DNA from: Rhodanobacter sp. ANJX3
GTDB taxonomy: Bacteria > Pseudomonadota > Gammaproteobacteria > Xanthomonadales > Rhodanobacteraceae
Direction of reading: 5' to 3'
DNA: 64,000 nucleotides
Assembly (NCBI RefSeq): GCF_014200755.1
Contig: NZ_JACHCM010000006.1
Coordinates: 248,001 to 312,000 of the forward strand
Positions 29,144-38,418 of this stretch are shown one piece after another. Within the stretch, counting starts at the first letter, position 1. Each line of letters starts with the position of its first letter. Under the pieces are notes generated by a model. That model had not been told where the DNA came from. It saw only the letters and a list, made by a program, of their open reading frames with translations, and did not search any database. Both the position numbers and the translations under genes were made by a program.

Positions 29144-29856
29144 ATAACCCCATGCAACTTCGACAGCGTCGACAAGGCGGGCCATCGAGTGGCTGGCGCA
29201 TCGGCAACGGCCTGGCTTGCGTGGCGCATGCGCGGCCACACAGATAAGCAACGTTTTCTGATGAAATGAGCCGCGGGCTCGAAATCGCGCGCCGACGCCC
29301 GAACGTCGGGCAACCGCTGCGTTTCAAGAAGCGCCGCTTCAATATCGGGCGCCGCCGGTGATGAGACGGCCGCCAGCTTTTCGGTCTTCGCCGTGGCGTG
29401 TACCCGCAGGCACGAACGGACCGACATGGTTCTGCCGCAGCGCAACCATGCGCCAACCTGACCCGTATTCCCCACGACCTGAGTTGTTCGAGCGTGTCGG
29501 CGCGCTATTAGCGCTGCACCACACGACGTCGCAAACTATGCCGATGACTCGATCCTGCCCTAGTTATTTGTGCATTGCAATACGATGACGCGATTATTTT
29601 CGTAAGAAATATTTTTGCTGCCGGCCCATGCATCTCATTGGTTTTCCTTGTAACCAATTTCACCGGGCGCTCTCCACCGCGCAATCGCGGGAATGAATCG
29701 CAGGAATTTGCGCCGCAGCGGCGGCCGCCGTCCCGTATTTCTCCATCTCGGCGACCTTACTTCGGCCGCTGCGCGACAGATCTCGCGAAGCGTCAGTACC
29801 TAAGCTAGGCTCCCGTGTCCGCGGCGACGGCGCCGTCCTCTTGAAGGTTTGTATCC
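29144..29856. other. Long intergenic region before uppP
   Basis: About 700 bases between the divergent porin gene and uppP contain no open frame with recognisable protein character. The part at 29560-29660 is clearly richer in A+T than its surroundings, suggesting promoter DNA. No sigma-54 site, riboswitch or repeat could be identified. Short open frames on both strands look like arginine-rich artefacts. Confidence 0.5.
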
Positions 29857-30657
29857 GTGACTGATCTGATCCACGTCATCCTGCTCGGCATCATCGAAGG
29901 CATCACCGAATTTCTGCCGATCTCCAGCACCGGGCATCTGCTGATTGCGGAAAAATTCGGGCTGGGCGCGCGCTCGGATCTATTCAACGTCGGCATCCAG
30001 GCCGGTGCGATTCTCGCGATCACCTTTATTTACTGGAAGCGCATCTGGCAGCTCTTTTCGCAATGGCGCGAGCCGGTCAATCGCGATTATCTGCTGAAGC
30101 TGATCGTGAGCTTTCTGATCACCTCGGTGCTCGGCGCAGTCATCGTGGTGCATTTCCATTTCAAGCTGCCTGAAACGATTACGCCGATCGCATGGGCACT
30201 GCTGATCGGCGGCATCTGGATGATCGCCGCCGAACAGATCGCGGCAAGACAGACCGATCGCACCCAGGTGACCTGGCGAGTGGCGATTCTGGTGGGCATT
30301 GCGCAGATGGTCGCCGGCGTGTTTCCCGGCACCTCGCGTTCGGGTGCCACGATTTTTACCGCCATGCTGGCCGGTACCAGCAACCGCGCGGCGGCCACCG
30401 AGTTCGCCTTTCTGGTCGGCATTCCGACCATGTACGCAGCGACCGGCTACGAGCTGCTGAAAGTGCTGAAGGACGGCGGCGCCGCCAACGAGGATTGGAC
30501 CGCGCTGATCGTCGGTTTCGTCGTTTCGCTGATCGTCGGCTTTGTCGCGGTGAAATGGCTGCTGGGCTATATCCGCAGCCATCGCTTCACCGCGTTTGCG
30601 ATCTATCGCATCGTGCTGGGCATCGCGCTTCTGTTGCTGGTGCCCGCGGGCGGCTGA
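29857..30657 (+). CDS. uppP: Undecaprenyl-diphosphatase
   Basis: A 266-residue integral membrane phosphatase of the BacA/UppP family that recycles the C55 lipid carrier for peptidoglycan and O-antigen; overproduction gives bacitracin resistance. The two active-site motifs are EGITEFLPISSTGHL (14-28) and PGTSRSGAT (157-165). The start is GTG 29857. It is monocistronic, and the LysR gene converges on it 15 bases downstream. Confidence 0.96.
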   Translation: MTDLIHVILLGIIEGITEFLPISSTGHLLIAEKFGLGARSDLFNVGIQAGAILAITFIYWKRIWQLFSQWREPVNRDYLLKLIVSFLITSVLGAVIVVHFHFKLPETITPIAWALLIGGIWMIAAEQIAARQTDRTQVTWRVAILVGIAQMVAGVFPGTSRSGATIFTAMLAGTSNRAAATEFAFLVGIPTMYAATGYELLKVLKDGGAANEDWTALIVGFVVSLIVGFVAVKWLLGYIRSHRFTAFAIYRIVLGIALLLLVPAGG

Positions 30658-30662
30658 GCCTT

Positions 30663-30683
30663 CGGCCGCGAATCAGGCGGCCG
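30663..30683. terminator. Hairpin between convergent uppP and lysR
   Basis: CGGCCGC and GCGGCCG make a perfect 7-bp stem with a 7-base loop, straddling the last codons of the LysR gene. It lacks a T-run, so the strength is doubtful. Confidence 0.35.
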
Positions 30684-31647
30684 CGGTGATGCGTTCGATC
30701 TCTCTCGTCGTCGCCTCGGCGGCGAGCCGCGCATTGAGCAGACACTGCGGCTCGCAGGTGCGCTGGAACAGCTCGCTGACCCACTCGATAAAGGCCTGCA
30801 CGCGCGCCGACAGGTGACGCTTCTGCGGGTAGACGATCCACAGCGGTGAACCGCTGGAAATCGTGTCGGTCATGACGATTTCCAGCTCACCCTTGGCCAG
30901 CGCCGCGGCCGCTAGGCAGTGCGGCACCTGGATGATACCCAGGCCGGCGACCGCCGCCTGGATCACCGATTCGCCGTCGTTGATCAGCATGTGCGCGTCG
31001 ACGTCCAGCTCGACCCGACCGCTCGGCGTATCGAACTGCCATTGGTAGGCCTTGCCGGTACTGGGGAAAACATAGTTGATGCAGCGGTGCTGGCGCAGGT
31101 CATCGATCGTGTGCGGAATGCCATGTCGGGCCAGGTACGACGGGGCGGCCAGCAGCACGTTGCTGAAGTGGCCGAGCTTGCGCGCGATCAGGCTGGAATC
31201 CTCCAGCTCGCCCATGCGGATGGCGCAGTCGTAGCCCTCTTCGTTGAGGTCGAACTGGTAGTCGCACATCGCCAGCTCGAGCCGAATATCCGGATAGCGG
31301 CCCTCGAACTCCACCAAGTTGGGAATGATCGCCGAGCGGCCGATCGCCGAATGGGCGGCGACGCGCAGCTTGCCGACCGGATGGATCCGCGCCTGCCCCA
31401 GCGCCTCGGTAGCTTCGGCCAGGTCGGCCAGAATTTCTTTGCAGCGGGCGTGGAACGAGGCACCGTCGTCGGTCAGCCGCAGCGAGCGCGTGGAGCGCGA
31501 CAGCAGCCGGGTACCGAGCTGGGTTTCCAGTCGGGCCACGGCCCGGCTCACGCCTGACGGCGTCATGCCCAGCTGGCTGGCCGCGGCGGCAAAGCTCTTG
31601 GCCTCGACCACGCGCACGAAGGTCGATATGGCGGAAAAGTCTTCCAT
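30673..31647 (-). CDS. LysR-family regulator of the adjacent RND efflux operon
   Basis: A 324-residue LysR protein: helix-turn-helix at about 15-60 (KSFAAAASQLGMTPSGVSRA) and substrate domain from about 90. It resembles the group with YDCAIRMGELEDSSLIAR that often controls efflux or detoxification genes. It is divergent from the membrane-fusion gene at 31791, with an inverted-repeat operator between them (31668-31686). The layout recalls mexT/mexEF-oprN, but orthology is not shown. Confidence 0.92.
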   Translation of the reverse strand: MEDFSAISTFVRVVEAKSFAAAASQLGMTPSGVSRAVARLETQLGTRLLSRSTRSLRLTDDGASFHARCKEILADLAEATEALGQARIHPVGKLRVAAHSAIGRSAIIPNLVEFEGRYPDIRLELAMCDYQFDLNEEGYDCAIRMGELEDSSLIARKLGHFSNVLLAAPSYLARHGIPHTIDDLRQHRCINYVFPSTGKAYQWQFDTPSGRVELDVDAHMLINDGESVIQAAVAGLGIIQVPHCLAAAALAKGELEIVMTDTISSGSPLWIVYPQKRHLSARVQAFIEWVSELFQRTCEPQCLLNARLAAEATTREIERITAAA

Positions 31648-31667
31648 AGCCTGGTTTTCCCACGGAT

Positions 31668-31686
31668 TCGTGATTCTGACTCACGA
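31668..31686. promoter_or_regulatory. LysR operator TCGTGA-N7-TCACGA
   Basis: A perfect 6-bp inverted repeat with 7-base spacer lies 21 bases upstream of the LysR start and 105 bases before the efflux start. The position and symmetry fit a LysR-type activator site controlling both directions. Confidence 0.65.
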
Positions 31687-31790
31687 GTGTAGTGCGCCGC
31701 GAACGGATTATCTATACCGCTTGGTACACCTATTCTCTCCAGCCTTCGCCGCCGGCCCCACCGTGCGTGCCCTGTTTCTGGAGATCGATC

Positions 31791-33011
31791 ATGTCAACGA
31801 ACGCAACAAAAAAGCGCTGGATTCCCCTCGCCCTGGCCATTGCCCTGGTGATCGGCAGTTGGGCGGTGCTGGGCCAACACGGCGAAAGCCACGCGCAGAC
31901 CAACAGCGCACCGCCACCGCCGGCGGTGACCGTGGCGCAGACGCTGATTCGCACGGTCAGCGATGCGGATGAGTTCACCGGCCGGCTGCAGGCGATCGAC
32001 ACCATTCAACTGCGGCCCCGGGTGAGCGGCTACGTCGACCGCGTGCTGTTTACCGAAGGCGCGATGGTCAAGAAAGGCCAGCTGCTGTTCCAGATCGATC
32101 CGCGCCCGTATCAGGCCGAGGTCGATCGGCTGCAGGCGAACCTGGGCCAGGCGCATGCCGAATTGGTGCTGGCCGACGCGAACGCTGCACGCGCGCAGAA
32201 GCTGCTCGATCAGCACGCCGTATCGCGCGAGGAAGCCGACCGCATGAGCACGGCATCGCAAAGTGCCAAGGGACAGGTGGCCGCCGATAGCGCGGCACTC
32301 GAGGCCGCCCAGCTCAACCGCGAGTTCACCGAAGTGCGCGCGCCGATCGACGGGCGCGTCAGCAACGCGCTGATCACCGCCGGCAACCTGGTGACGCCGA
32401 GCGACGTGCTGACCAGCGTGGTCAGCGTCAATCCGGTGTATGCGTACTTCGACGTCGACGAGCACAGCTACCTCAAGCTCGACCGCATCCGGCGCGAGCA
32501 CGGCGCCGCGCCGCAGATTGCCATGGCCCTGGCCGATGAAAGCGGCTTTCCGCACAACGGCCGCATCGACTTCGTCGACAACCAGCTGAGCGCCGCCAGC
32601 GGCACGATTCGCCTGCGCGCCGTGTTCGACAACACCGATGGCAGCTTCACGCCCGGCCTTTACGTGCACATGCAGCTGCGCAGCGAGAGCAAGCAGCCGC
32701 GTGCGCTGATCGACGATCGCGCGGTTGGCACCGACCTCGGCAACAAGTTCGTCTACGTGCTCGACAAGGATCGCAAGGTCGACTACCGCAAGATCACCAC
32801 CGGCCCGCTGATCGACGGCCTGCGCGTCGTCACCGACGGCCTGAGCAGCAGCGACGTCATTGTCGTCAACGGCCTGCAGCACGTGCGCCCCGGCATGGAA
32901 GTGAACCCGACCAAGGTCGCGATGGCTACGCGCAGCCTCGATGCCACGGCCAGCCAGGTCGCCAGCGGCGGCATTCCCAAAGGCAATGCGCTGACCAGCG
33001 CGCAGGACTGA
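31791..33011 (+). CDS. RND efflux membrane-fusion protein (periplasmic adaptor)
   Basis: A 406-residue AcrA/MexE-type adaptor. It has an N-terminal membrane anchor or signal (WIPLALAIALVIGSWAVLG), a lipoyl-like half (LRPRVSGYVDRVLFTEGAMV), a coiled-coil hairpin (about 100-170, rich in Ala/Gln/Glu), then EVRAPIDGRVSNALITAGNL and the beta-barrel domains. It links the pump at 33016 to the outer-membrane channel at 36218. A GGAG site 9 bases upstream selects ATG 31791; no lipobox cysteine is seen. Confidence 0.94.
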   Translation: MSTNATKKRWIPLALAIALVIGSWAVLGQHGESHAQTNSAPPPPAVTVAQTLIRTVSDADEFTGRLQAIDTIQLRPRVSGYVDRVLFTEGAMVKKGQLLFQIDPRPYQAEVDRLQANLGQAHAELVLADANAARAQKLLDQHAVSREEADRMSTASQSAKGQVAADSAALEAAQLNREFTEVRAPIDGRVSNALITAGNLVTPSDVLTSVVSVNPVYAYFDVDEHSYLKLDRIRREHGAAPQIAMALADESGFPHNGRIDFVDNQLSAASGTIRLRAVFDNTDGSFTPGLYVHMQLRSESKQPRALIDDRAVGTDLGNKFVYVLDKDRKVDYRKITTGPLIDGLRVVTDGLSSSDVIVVNGLQHVRPGMEVNPTKVAMATRSLDATASQVASGGIPKGNALTSAQD

Positions 33012-33015
33012 TTCG

Positions 33016-36000
33016 ATGAAACTCGCTCAATATTTTGTGGATCGACCGATCCTCGCCGGCGTGCTGTCGGTGCTGCTGCTGATTGCCGGCACGATCTCGC
33101 TGTTCAAACTGCCGATCGGCGAATACCCCGAAGTGGTGCCGCCGACCGTGGTGGTGCACGCCAGCTACCCCGGCGCCAATCCGAAGGTGATCGGCGAGAC
33201 GGTTGCCACACCGCTCGAAGAGCAGATGAACGGCGTCGAGGGCATGCTGTACACCGCCTCGCAGGCCACCAGCGACGGCGCCATGACGCTGACCGTGACT
33301 TTTGCGCTCGGCACCAACCTCGACGACGCTCAGGTGCAGGTGCAGAACCGCGTCGCCCAGGCGCTGCCGCGCTTGCCCGAAGAAGTGCAACGGCTCGGTG
33401 TGACTACGCAGAAAAGCTCGCCGGACCTGACCATGGTCGTGCATCTGATTTCGCCGAACCAGCGCTACGACATGCTGTACCTGTCGAACTACGCGCGCCT
33501 GCACATCAAGGACCAGCTCGCGCGCCTCGACGGCGTCGGCGACGTGCAGATTTTCGGCGCCGGCGAATACAGCATGCGCGTGTGGCTCGATCCGCAGCGC
33601 CTGGCCAGCCGCGGCCTGACCACCGGCGACATCGTGCACGCGATCAAGGAGCAGAACGTCGAAGTGGCGGCCGGCGCACTCAACGCGTCGCCCGGCCCGA
33701 ACAACAACGCATTCCAGCTCAACATCAACACGCAGGGCCGACTGGTCACCGAAGACGAGTTTCTGAAGATCGTCGTGCGCACCAGTCCGGACGGCGGCGT
33801 CACCTATCTGCGCGACGTCGCGCGGGTGGAGCTGGGTTCGAACAATTACGCGCTGCGCAGCCTGCTCAACAACAAGCCGGCGGTGGCCTTGCCGATCTTC
33901 GCGCGGCCGGGCTCCAACGCGATCCATATTTCCGACGAAGTGCGCAGCACCATGGCGCAGCTGAAGAAGGATTTTCCGCAGGACGTCGACTACAAGATCG
34001 TCTACGACCCGACGGTATTCGTACGCGGCTCGATCGAGGCCGTGGTGCATACGCTGTTCGAGGCGATTCTGCTGGTCGTGCTGGTGGTGATTCTGTTCCT
34101 GCAGACCTGGCGCGCCTCGATCATTCCGCTGGTCGCCGTGCCGGTGTCGCTGGTCGGGACGTTTGCGGTGATGTATCTGGCCGGTTTTTCGCTCAATGCG
34201 CTGTCGCTGTTCGGCCTGGTGCTGGCCATCGGCATCGTGGTGGACGACGCGATCGTGGTGGTGGAAAACGTCGAGCGGCATATCGAGCACGGCCTGTCGC
34301 CGAAGGACGCCACCCGTCAGGCGATGAAGGAAGTCACCGGCCCGATCGTGGCCACGGCGCTGGTGCTGTGCGCGGTGTTCGTGCCGGCAGCCTTCATCAG
34401 CGGCTTGACCGGCGAGTTCTATCGCCAGTTCGCGCTGACGATCGCGATCTCCACGGTGATCTCGGCGTTCAACTCGCTGACCCTGAGTCCGGCGCTGGCC
34501 GCCTTGTTGCTGAAGGAGCGCGGCGCACCGAAGGACGCGCTGAGCCGCGGCATCGATCGCGCCTTCGGCTGGCTGTTCCGCCCGTTCAACCGCTTCTTCG
34601 TGCGCAGCGCCAACAGCTACGTCAGCGGCGTGCAGCGTGTGCTGCGGGCGGGTTCGGTCGCGCTGATCATCTACGGCGGCCTGGTCCTGCTGGGCGTGTT
34701 CGGCTTTGCCAAGGTGCCGACCGGCTTCGTGCCGGCGCAGGACAAGCAGTACCTGGTGTCGTTCGCGCAGCTGCCGGACGCGTCGTCGCTGGACCGCTCC
34801 GAAGCCGTGATACGCCGCATGAGCGACATCGCCTTGAAGCAGCCGGGCGTGGAAAGCGCGGTCGAGTTTCCCGGCCTGTCGATCAATGGTTTTACCAACA
34901 GCACGAATTCCGGCATCGTTTTCGTCACGCTGAAGCCGTTCGAGGAGCGCCGCGATGCGTCGCTTTCGGCCGGTGCGATCACCGCGGCGCTGCAGCAGAA
35001 GTATGCGGCGATCCAGGATGCCTATATCGCGATCTTTCCGCCGCCGCCGGTGAACGGCCTGGGCACGATCGGCGGCTTCCGCCTGCAGGTGGAGGACCGC
35101 GGCGACCAGGGCTTCGAGGAGCTGTACAAACAGACCCAGAACCTGATCACCGCCAGCCAGAAGGAGCCGGCGCTGGCCGGGCTGTTCTCCAGCTACCAAG
35201 TCAGCGTGCCGCAGATCGACGCCGACGTGGATCGCGAAAAGGCCAAGGCCGAAGGCGTGGATCTGAGCGATGTCTACCAGACCATGCAAGCGTATCTGGG
35301 CTCGCTCTACGTCAACGACTTCAATCGCTTCGGTCGCACCTACCAGGTCAATGTCTCGGCCGAGCCCGGTTTCCGCCACGAGCCGCAGGACATCACCACC
35401 TTGAAGACGCGCAACGCCCGTGGCGAGATGGTGCCGCTGGGTTCGTTTGTCAGCGTGCGCCAGAGCGTGGGGCCGGATCGCGTGCAGCACTACAACGGTT
35501 TCCCGACGGCAGAGATCAATGGCGGCGCGGCACCCGGCTACAGCTCGGGCCAGGCCCAGGATGCGATGGAGCGGCTGGCCAAGAACACCCTGCCCAACGG
35601 CATGTCGTTCGAGTGGACCGAGCTGACCTATCAGCAGATTCTCGCCGGCAACACCGCGGTGCTGGTGTTCCCGCTGTCGGTGCTGCTGGTGTTCCTGGTG
35701 CTCGCCTCGCTGTATGAAAGCCTGACCCTGCCGCTGGCGGTGATCATGATCGTGCCGATGGTGCTGCTGTCCGCGATTACCGGCGTGTGGCTGAGCGGCG
35801 GCGACAACAACATCTTTACCCAGATCGGCCTGATCGTGCTGGTGGGACTGGCCTGCAAAAACGCCATCCTGATCGTCGAGTTTGCCCGCGAAGCGCAGAT
35901 CCTCGAAGGACTGGATCGCGTGCAGGCCGTGCTGGAAGCGGCGCGACTGCGGCTGCGCCCGATCCTGATGACGTCGTTCGCTTTCATCATGGGCGTGGTG

Positions 36001-36216
36001 CCGCTGGTGCTGTCGCACGGCGCCGGTGCAGAGATGCGTCATGCGATGGGCGTGGCGGTGTTCTCCGGCATGCTCGGCGTCACCTTCTTCGGCCTGGTAT
36101 TCACCCCACTGTTCTATGTGCTGATCCGCCGCTGGAGCGAAAACAGCGCGGCCCGCCGCGCCGCCCGCAAGGCGCGTCACGCGGCGATGCCCGCACCCGC
36201 TTTCGAGGAACACTGA
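33016..36216 (+). CDS. RND multidrug efflux permease (HAE1 family)
   Basis: This 1066-residue proton-driven pump has the standard 12 helices with two large periplasmic loops. Marks are the start FVDRPILAGVLSVLLLIAG, the TM4 motif GIVVDDAIVVVENVERHIEHG carrying the proton-relay Asp pair, and the second-half QIGLIVLVGLACKNAILIVE. It is 4 bases after the adaptor stop. It resembles MexF/AcrB-type pumps; substrates cannot be predicted. A very long antisense frame here is an artefact of GC-rich codons. Confidence 0.96.
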   Translation: MKLAQYFVDRPILAGVLSVLLLIAGTISLFKLPIGEYPEVVPPTVVVHASYPGANPKVIGETVATPLEEQMNGVEGMLYTASQATSDGAMTLTVTFALGTNLDDAQVQVQNRVAQALPRLPEEVQRLGVTTQKSSPDLTMVVHLISPNQRYDMLYLSNYARLHIKDQLARLDGVGDVQIFGAGEYSMRVWLDPQRLASRGLTTGDIVHAIKEQNVEVAAGALNASPGPNNNAFQLNINTQGRLVTEDEFLKIVVRTSPDGGVTYLRDVARVELGSNNYALRSLLNNKPAVALPIFARPGSNAIHISDEVRSTMAQLKKDFPQDVDYKIVYDPTVFVRGSIEAVVHTLFEAILLVVLVVILFLQTWRASIIPLVAVPVSLVGTFAVMYLAGFSLNALSLFGLVLAIGIVVDDAIVVVENVERHIEHGLSPKDATRQAMKEVTGPIVATALVLCAVFVPAAFISGLTGEFYRQFALTIAISTVISAFNSLTLSPALAALLLKERGAPKDALSRGIDRAFGWLFRPFNRFFVRSANSYVSGVQRVLRAGSVALIIYGGLVLLGVFGFAKVPTGFVPAQDKQYLVSFAQLPDASSLDRSEAVIRRMSDIALKQPGVESAVEFPGLSINGFTNSTNSGIVFVTLKPFEERRDASLSAGAITAALQQKYAAIQDAYIAIFPPPPVNGLGTIGGFRLQVEDRGDQGFEELYKQTQNLITASQKEPALAGLFSSYQVSVPQIDADVDREKAKAEGVDLSDVYQTMQAYLGSLYVNDFNRFGRTYQVNVSAEPGFRHEPQDITTLKTRNARGEMVPLGSFVSVRQSVGPDRVQHYNGFPTAEINGGAAPGYSSGQAQDAMERLAKNTLPNGMSFEWTELTYQQILAGNTAVLVFPLSVLLVFLVLASLYESLTLPLAVIMIVPMVLLSAITGVWLSGGDNNIFTQIGLIVLVGLACKNAILIVEFAREAQILEGLDRVQAVLEAARLRLRPILMTSFAFIMGVVPLVLSHGAGAEMRHAMGVAVFSGMLGVTFFGLVFTPLFYVLIRRWSENSAARRAARKARHAAMPAPAFEEH

Positions 36217-36217
36217 G

Positions 36218-37651
36218 ATGACTTCGCTTTTCCGTTTGAGCGCTCTTGCGAGCGCGCTGCTCCTGGCCGGCTGCATTACCGTCGGCCCGGACTATCACCG
36301 TCCGGTTGAAAAGCCGGTGGCGCTGCAGGGCGTCGATGCCGCGCAGCAGTCGGCGCGGGATTTTCAGGCCAACTGGTGGACGCAGTTCAACGATCAAACG
36401 CTCGATGCGCTGATCAAGCGTGCCGCGAAAAACAGCCCGGATCTGAAAATCGCGCTGGCGCGGCTGAACCAGTCGCGGGCGCAGCTCGGTACGGCGCGTT
36501 CCCAGCAGCTGCCCGACGTCCAGGCCCAGACCAGCTATACGCGCAGCCGCGAACAGCAGCCGGGTTTCACCACCGATCCGGAAACCATCACCACTTACCA
36601 GGCCGGTTTCGACGCCAGCTGGGAGCTGGATCTGTTCGGCGGCATCCGCCGTTCGGTGGAAGCCGCGCGCGCGGATACCGAAGCCGGCACCGCGTCGCTG
36701 GAGGATGCGCAGGTCACTCTGTTCGCCGAGGTGGCGCGCCATTACTTCGATCTGCGCGGCACTCAGCTGCGCATCGACGTCGCCCAGCGCGATATAGGCA
36801 ACCTGCGCGATTCGCTCAAGCTGATCAAGAGCCGCGCCGATGTCGGCACCGGTTCGGATCAGGATGTGGCCAGCGCCAGCGCGCGTCTGGCCGCAGTCGA
36901 GGCGCAGCTGCCGCTGCTGCAGACCCAGGCGCAGGCCGATACGTTCCGCCTCGCCGTGCTGCTCGGCGAACGGCCGGGAGAACTCGACATCGATCTGTCG
37001 CCGAAGACCTTCCATCCCATCGATACCGCGCTGCCGATCGGCAACGCCGGCGACGTGCTGGCCCGCCGGCCGGACATTCGCGTTGCCGAGCGCGAACTGG
37101 CGGCGGCCAATGCACGCATCGGCGTGGCCAAGGCGGACTGGTTTCCGCACATTTCGCTGGGCGGTTTCGTCGGTTTTCTGGCCGGCCGCAGCAACGATTT
37201 CGGCGGTGCGCAGTCGCGCGCTTTTTCGCTGGCGCCCAGCATCAGCTGGGACGGGCTCAACGTGCAGCGCGTGCGCTCCGGCGTCAAGGCCAGCGAAGCG
37301 CGCGCCGACGAGGCCAAGGCCAACTACCAGCGCACCGTGCTCAACGCCCTGGAAGACGTCGACAACGCACTGGTCAGCTACAACCAGCAGCGCGTGCGTG
37401 TGCAGAAGCTGGACGAGCAATCAACCCAGAGCACGCGTGCCGCCGAACTGGCGCGCATCCGCTACGAAGCCGGTGCCACCGATTATCTCGAGCTGCTCGA
37501 CGCCCAACGCACGCAGCTCACCGCGGAAGATCAGCTGGCCGAGGCCGAAGCCGGCATCAACCTTCAGGCCATCGCCATCTACAAGGCGCTGGGCGGCGGC
37601 TGGCAGGCCTGCGGCAACGAACACTGCAGCGCTCTGGCCAGCGCGCCATGA
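36218..37651 (+). CDS. RND outer-membrane channel lipoprotein (NodT/OprM family)
   Basis: A 477-residue TolC-like channel with a lipobox (LLLAGC, Cys about 19) and GPDYHRP, the classic OMF start. Two OEP repeats follow, with ASWELDLFGGIRRSVEAARA and RRPDIRVAERELAAANARIG as signatures. It completes the tripartite pump, starting 1 base after the permease stop. The last 4 bases overlap the SDR start (ATGA at 37648). Confidence 0.95.
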   Translation: MTSLFRLSALASALLLAGCITVGPDYHRPVEKPVALQGVDAAQQSARDFQANWWTQFNDQTLDALIKRAAKNSPDLKIALARLNQSRAQLGTARSQQLPDVQAQTSYTRSREQQPGFTTDPETITTYQAGFDASWELDLFGGIRRSVEAARADTEAGTASLEDAQVTLFAEVARHYFDLRGTQLRIDVAQRDIGNLRDSLKLIKSRADVGTGSDQDVASASARLAAVEAQLPLLQTQAQADTFRLAVLLGERPGELDIDLSPKTFHPIDTALPIGNAGDVLARRPDIRVAERELAAANARIGVAKADWFPHISLGGFVGFLAGRSNDFGGAQSRAFSLAPSISWDGLNVQRVRSGVKASEARADEAKANYQRTVLNALEDVDNALVSYNQQRVRVQKLDEQSTQSTRAAELARIRYEAGATDYLELLDAQRTQLTAEDQLAEAEAGINLQAIAIYKALGGGWQACGNEHCSALASAP

Positions 37652-38403
37652 ATATGCGCCCGCAAGCGCGGCGTAGCTTTTCTTCGTTCACCGCGCCGCC
37701 GCTGGAACAGCAGATCGCGCTGGTCAGCGGTGCCAACCGCGGATTGGGTCTGGAGGTGGTGCGGCAGCTTGCAGCGACTGGCATGGCCGTGCTGCTCGGC
37801 AGTCGTGACCTCACGCTGGGTGAGCGGGCGGCACAGCGGCTACGCCGTGATGGGATCGACGTCACGGCGATCCAGCTGGACGTCACCGACCAGACCGGCA
37901 TCGACGCCGCGGCGAGGTATATCGATAATACTTATGGACGTCTGGACGTCCTTATCAACAATGCCGGCGCCTACTACGACATGGGCGAACTGCCGTCGTC
38001 GATCGACCTCGATACCGTGCGCGCCGCGCTGGAAACCAACCTGTTCGGCGCGTGGCGCGTTTGCGAGGCGCTGCTGCCGCTGATGCGCCCCTTTGGCTTC
38101 GGCCGTATCGTCAACGTCTCCAGCGGCTGCGGCTCCAGCGCGGTCGATGGCGAATGCTGTCCGGCCTATCGGGTCTCGAAGGCTGCCCTCAACACCTATA
38201 CCCGCACGCTCGCGGCGGAGTTGGGCGGCAGCGGAATTCTGGTGAACGCGGTGTGTCCCGGCTGGACCAACACCGACATGGGCGGCACTGGAGGACGGCC
38301 GGCCAGCGAGAGCGCGCAAGGTGTCGTCTGGGCCGCCTGCCTGCCGGCGAAATCGTCGATCACCGGCGGCTTTTTCCGCGATCGCCAACCGATCGACTGG
38401 TGA
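37648..38403 (+). CDS. SDR oxidoreductase in the efflux operon
   Basis: A 251-residue short-chain dehydrogenase of the carbonyl-reductase-like branch. The cofactor loop SGANRGLGLEVVRQL is at about 28-42, followed by NNAG, SSGCGS and the catalytic YRVSK; PGWTNTDMGG is typical. It is the fourth gene of the efflux operon, translationally coupled to the channel gene. An oxidoreductase beside a LysR/RND pump recalls mexS next to mexT/mexEF, though MexS is from another family. It may detoxify an electrophile that induces the pump. Confidence 0.9.
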   Translation: MNMRPQARRSFSSFTAPPLEQQIALVSGANRGLGLEVVRQLAATGMAVLLGSRDLTLGERAAQRLRRDGIDVTAIQLDVTDQTGIDAAARYIDNTYGRLDVLINNAGAYYDMGELPSSIDLDTVRAALETNLFGAWRVCEALLPLMRPFGFGRIVNVSSGCGSSAVDGECCPAYRVSKAALNTYTRTLAAELGGSGILVNAVCPGWTNTDMGGTGGRPASESAQGVVWAACLPAKSSITGGFFRDRQPIDW

Positions 38404-38418
38404 TCGTTGCGCCGCGAC

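Noticed and set aside
29104..29475. 123-codon minus-strand frame upstream of the porin gene
   Set aside because: No ribosome site, no domain, and it would cover the porin gene's own control region.
32926..36276. 1116-codon open frame antisense to the RND pump
   Set aside because: Composition is His/Gln/Arg-rich with no recognisable domain; it mirrors the GC-rich third positions of the real permease gene.
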